A DNA stretch of 64,000 bases from Acidobacteriota bacterium (GTDB taxonomy: Bacteria; Acidobacteriota; Holophagae; Holophagales; Holophagaceae), in NCBI GenBank assembly GCA_016195985.1, contig JACPYP010000022.1:1-64000 (forward strand), in the 5' to 3' direction. The notes under the pieces are model-generated. The model saw only the letters and a list, made by a program, of their open reading frames with translations. It had not been told where the DNA came from and did not search any database. Of this stretch, positions 61,961-64,000 are shown in pieces. The translations under genes and the position numbers were made by a program. Within the stretch, counting starts at the first letter, position 1. Each line of letters starts with the position of its first letter.

Positions 61961-62000
61961 AAACAAACGTGCCGCAGGGCCATGGGGGCGCTGCGGCACG
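61961..62000 (-). terminator. Intrinsic terminator between acpP and fabF
   Basis: On the minus strand: CGTGCCGCAG, 13-base loop, CTGCGGCACG (perfect 10-bp stem), then TTTGTTT. It starts 17 bp after the acpP stop and ends 25 bp before the fabF ATG, so most transcripts from the acpP promoter should end here, with read-through supplying fabF. Confidence 0.85.
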
Positions 62001-62016
62001 TCACTGCGCGTAAAGA

Positions 62017-62256
62017 TCAGGCCTTCGAGTGCTTCTCGATGTAGGCGATCGCGTCGCCGACGGTGCGGATCTTCTCCTGCTCGCTCTCAGGGATCTCAAG
62101 GCTGAAGGCCTCCTCGATCGCCATGATGATCTCGACGGTGTCGAGGCTGTCGGCACCGAGATCGTCGACGAAGTGGCTGGACTCGGAGATGGAATCTTCG
62201 GGCTTGGCCAGCTGCTCAGCAATGATCGCAATAACCTTCTTACGGACATCAGCCAT
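62017..62256 (-). CDS. acpP: Acyl carrier protein
   Basis: The 79-residue acidic carrier of fatty acid synthesis. Ser37 in DDLGADSLDTVEI is the phosphopantetheine site, the cofactor coming from the CoA path that uses coaBC. ADVRKKVIAIIAEQL and ESEQEKIRTVGDAIAYIEKH are standard. The start has GGAGGAG upstream, one of the strongest ribosome binding sites in the window, as expected for a very abundant protein. The track ORF extends 36 codons too far. Confidence 0.97.
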   Translation of the reverse strand: MADVRKKVIAIIAEQLAKPEDSISESSHFVDDLGADSLDTVEIIMAIEEAFSLEIPESEQEKIRTVGDAIAYIEKHSKA

Positions 62257-62284
62257 CGGGGGCTCCTCCAAATCGAACCTGGAA

Positions 62285-62314
62285 ACCCTAACACATCCCG
62301 CGCCGATTTTCCAA
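62285..62314 (-). promoter_or_regulatory. Probable acpP promoter
   Basis: On the minus strand TTGGAA, 18 bases, TAGGGT, 28 bases before the acpP ATG. The -10 box is poor, so this is tentative. The divergent XerD-like gene starts about 80 bp away. Confidence 0.38.
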
Positions 62315-62392
62315 ACCTCAGGTAAAGCGCCCCCCGCAAACCCGCAAGAACAGAGGGATTGCACCGTTCAAGCAGCTGTGGAGGATGGAGAC

Positions 62393-63328
62393 ATGCCCCG
62401 CCCGAAAACCATCGAGGAACCCGAGCACGGCTGGCCCCTGGGCTGGGGGGCCAGCCTGAGGGAATTCCGCACCCACCTGGCCGTGGAGCGAGGGCTGTCC
62501 GGCAACACTTCGGCCGGCTACCTGTCGGACCTGAACCACCTCGCCGCCTGGGCCTGCGGACAGGACATCTCCGCGGAGGACCTTGGCCGCGACCACCTGA
62601 CGGCCTTCATCGTGTCGCAGCAGGCCGCGGGAAAAGCCCCGCGCAGCCTCGCCCGCATGAGCTCCAGCCTGCGTGCCTTCCTCGGCTTCCTCCGCATGGA
62701 GGGCGGCGGCGGCGCGGGCCCCGAAGCCGTCGTGAAGCCCCCGCGCCCGCCCCGCATCCTCCCGCGCACGCTGAGCGAGAGCCAGGTGGAAGCCCTGCTC
62801 AACGCGCCGGATACCGCGACGCCGCTTGGCGTGCGGGACCGCGCCTGGCTGGAGCTGATCTACGCATCGGGGCTGCGCGTCTCCGAGCTGGCGAACCTGC
62901 CTGCCCTATCGGTCTACCTGGACGAGGGCTTCCTCAAGGTCATGGGCAAGGGCAGCAAGGAGCGCCTCATCCCCTTTGGCACCGGAGCCGAGCGCTGGAT
63001 CCGGGCCTGGCTGGCCCTGCGGCCCGGGTTCAAACCCGCCGGCGGGGAACTCTTCGTGGGGCAGCGCGGCGAGAGCCTCAGCCGCCAGCATCTTTGGCGC
63101 CTGCTGAAGGGCTATGCGCGGATGGCGGGGCTGCGGGCCGAGGCCATCAGCCCGCATGTGCTGCGCCACGCCTTCGCCACCCACTTGCTGGACCACGGCG
63201 CCGATCTGCGCGCCGTGCAGGCCATGCTGGGCCACGCCGACATCAGCACCACCCAGATCTACACCCACGTCCACCAGGCCCGGCTCCGGGCGCTCTACGA
63301 CCAGATGCATCCCCGCTCCGGCCCCTGA
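62393..63328 (+). CDS. xerD: Tyrosine recombinase, XerD-like
   Basis: 311 residues, closer in length and sequence to XerD than the gene at 14909. The N-terminal core-binding domain ([32 protein letters not shown]) is followed by the catalytic domain with Arg in [10 protein letters not shown], Lys in [31 protein letters not shown], and [15 protein letters not shown] with the Tyr nucleophile. It would pair with XerC to resolve chromosome dimers at dif. The ATG is preceded by GGAG. It is divergent from acpP and sits 86 bp before the WYL gene. Confidence 0.87.
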   Translation: MPRPKTIEEPEHGWPLGWGASLREFRTHLAVERGLSGNTSAGYLSDLNHLAAWACGQDISAEDLGRDHLTAFIVSQQAAGKAPRSLARMSSSLRAFLGFLRMEGGGGAGPEAVVKPPRPPRILPRTLSESQVEALLNAPDTATPLGVRDRAWLELIYASGLRVSELANLPALSVYLDEGFLKVMGKGSKERLIPFGTGAERWIRAWLALRPGFKPAGGELFVGQRGESLSRQHLWRLLKGYARMAGLRAEAISPHVLRHAFATHLLDHGADLRAVQAMLGHADISTTQIYTHVHQARLRALYDQMHPRSGP

Positions 63329-63414
63329 CCGCCGCAGCCGGATCCGGGACGTTCAACTGCGCGATGGACCATTCCCGCGTCTTTGGTGGATGATGGGCCA
63401 GGAGCCTCGAACCC

Positions 63415-64000
63415 ATGGCCGTGACCAAAACCCCTCGCAAGAAGCCCGCATCCGCCGTCGCCGCGGAGGAGAAGCCCGCCAAAGCCAAAGCCGAGGCCAA
63501 GGCCAAGGCCGCGCCTGCCAAGAAGGCCGTCGAGACCATCGCGGCAAAACCCGCCGCTGAACCAGTCGCGGCCAAGATCAAGGGCGCCGCCAGAGGCAAG
63601 GGCGCCAAGACCGCGGTGGCCGTGCCTGAGCCCCTCGCGCCTCAGGCTCCCGAGCCTGGAATCCCCGCGCCGGGACCCGAGAAAAAGGCCGCCGCCGCGA
63701 CCGCTGCCCCGGCCACCATTCCGGAACTGGCCCAGGCCATCCTTTCTGCCATCTGCGAAGGCCGGGCGGTGGAATTCCTCTTCGCCGACGCCGAGGCCAA
63801 CGCGCCCCGCACCTTCGAGCCCCGCCACCTCACTTTCGACGCCCTGAGCCAGGCCTGGTACGTCTGGGGCTGGGACCGCCGCTACAACGCCGAGCGGCAC
63901 CACCGCGTGGACCTGCTGGCCGAAGTCAATGCCGTGGAAGGCGCCGGCCGCGCCGCGCAGGGACCCTACGCGGAGGGCACTCCGGCGAACCTCATCGGCG
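63415..64000 (+). CDS. WYL-like domain protein with Lys/Ala/Pro-rich N-terminal tail (partial, runs off the window)
   Basis: This frame is open from the ATG at 63415 to the window edge (195 codons), so the ORF track does not list it. The first about 105 residues are almost only Lys, Ala, Pro and Glu (KTPRKKPASAVA, KAKAEAKAKAAPAKKA), like bacterial histone H1-like or AlgP tails that bind DNA without sequence preference. From about 106 the protein becomes folded: IPELAQAILSAICEGRAVEFLFADAEAN, TFEPRHLTFDALSQAWYVWGWDRRYNAERHHRVDLL. This follows the WYL pattern (a small beta domain that senses ligands in transcription regulators), with WYVWGWD in the signature place. No HTH is seen so far. AGGAG lies about ten bases upstream of the ATG. 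Confidence 0.68.
   Translation, partial: MAVTKTPRKKPASAVAAEEKPAKAKAEAKAKAAPAKKAVETIAAKPAAEPVAAKIKGAARGKGAKTAVAVPEPLAPQAPEPGIPAPGPEKKAAAATAAPATIPELAQAILSAICEGRAVEFLFADAEANAPRTFEPRHLTFDALSQAWYVWGWDRRYNAERHHRVDLLAEVNAVEGAGRAAQGPYAEGTPANLIG

Overview
The window is GC-rich, densely coding bacterial chromosome. The gene content is a full set of housekeeping biosynthesis: coaBC, rpoZ, pdxJ, a long heme cluster, aroC, pyrD, acpP/fabF and uvrB. It also has futalosine-route menaquinone synthesis (mqnE), an LPS-type outer membrane (two GT9 heptosyltransferase-like genes, Wzi-like proteins, a TolC/NodT-type lipoprotein) and many exported proteins. My best guess is an Acidobacteriota of the Holophagae (Geothrix/Holophaga-like). 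This is inferred from gene content and style only; no 16S gene or other decisive marker is present. I saw no tRNA, rRNA, CRISPR array, prophage or intact transposase.

Layout. 1-391: a 144-bp tandem repeat array running off the left edge. 423-2944: a lipoprotein, coaBC with a DinB-like gene, and rpoZ with a clear promoter and terminator. 3005-10275: a TetR gene with two palindromic operators, leading a five-gene efflux operon (HlyD, double-ATPase ABC protein, two ABC-2 permeases, NodT-type outer membrane lipoprotein). 10331-14111: a DODA-type dioxygenase, then a four-gene unit of pdxJ, a stand-alone receiver, a DUF4388 protein and a HAMP/CheZ-like protein. 14187-18237: FAH-family hydrolase, XerC-like recombinase, long-chain acyl-CoA synthetase, and an exported phosphatase/rhodanese-like protein. 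18416-27332 (minus): hemN, hemE, hemL, hemB, hemD, hemC, hemA and aroC. In transcription order aroC leads, followed by the route from glutamyl-tRNA to protoporphyrinogen/coproporphyrinogen oxidation. The three hem junctions that do not overlap each carry a palindromic repeat.

27468-42377 is a cell-envelope region. It holds two Wzi-like outer membrane proteins, a minus-strand operon of glycosyltransferases with a UDP-glucuronate decarboxylase, a divergent plus-strand gmd / methyltransferase / fcl unit for GDP-deoxyhexose, two GT9 transferases and an exported cyclophilin. 42427-53231 is mixed: CoA-transferase subunit B, pyrD, a membrane histidine kinase, mqnE, a PLD-like exported protein, 5-FTHF cyclo-ligase, an FHA/GAF kinase-like protein of unusual domain order, a YhbY-type RNA-binding protein and an M64 peptidase. 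53241-64000 holds a PD40 beta-propeller protein, uvrB, an acyl-CoA desaturase, an 890-residue exported protein I cannot assign, acpP-fabF separated by an intrinsic terminator, a XerD-like recombinase, and a partial gene joining a Lys/Ala/Pro-rich tail to a WYL-like domain.

Non-coding structure is rich. Besides the 144-bp array there are inverted repeats of the 'CACCAAGACACCAAG' and 'CCACAGATTTCACAG' kinds. There is also a family of TA-flanked elements with about 20-bp terminal inverted repeats (89 bp and 337 bp, plus a 22-bp remnant). The TA and the first G of these elements form the TAG stop codons of all four adjoining genes. The items most worth a second look are this element family, the PdxJ-receiver-DUF4388-HAMP/CheZ module, the kinase with a terminal H-box, and the WYL protein with a histone-like tail.
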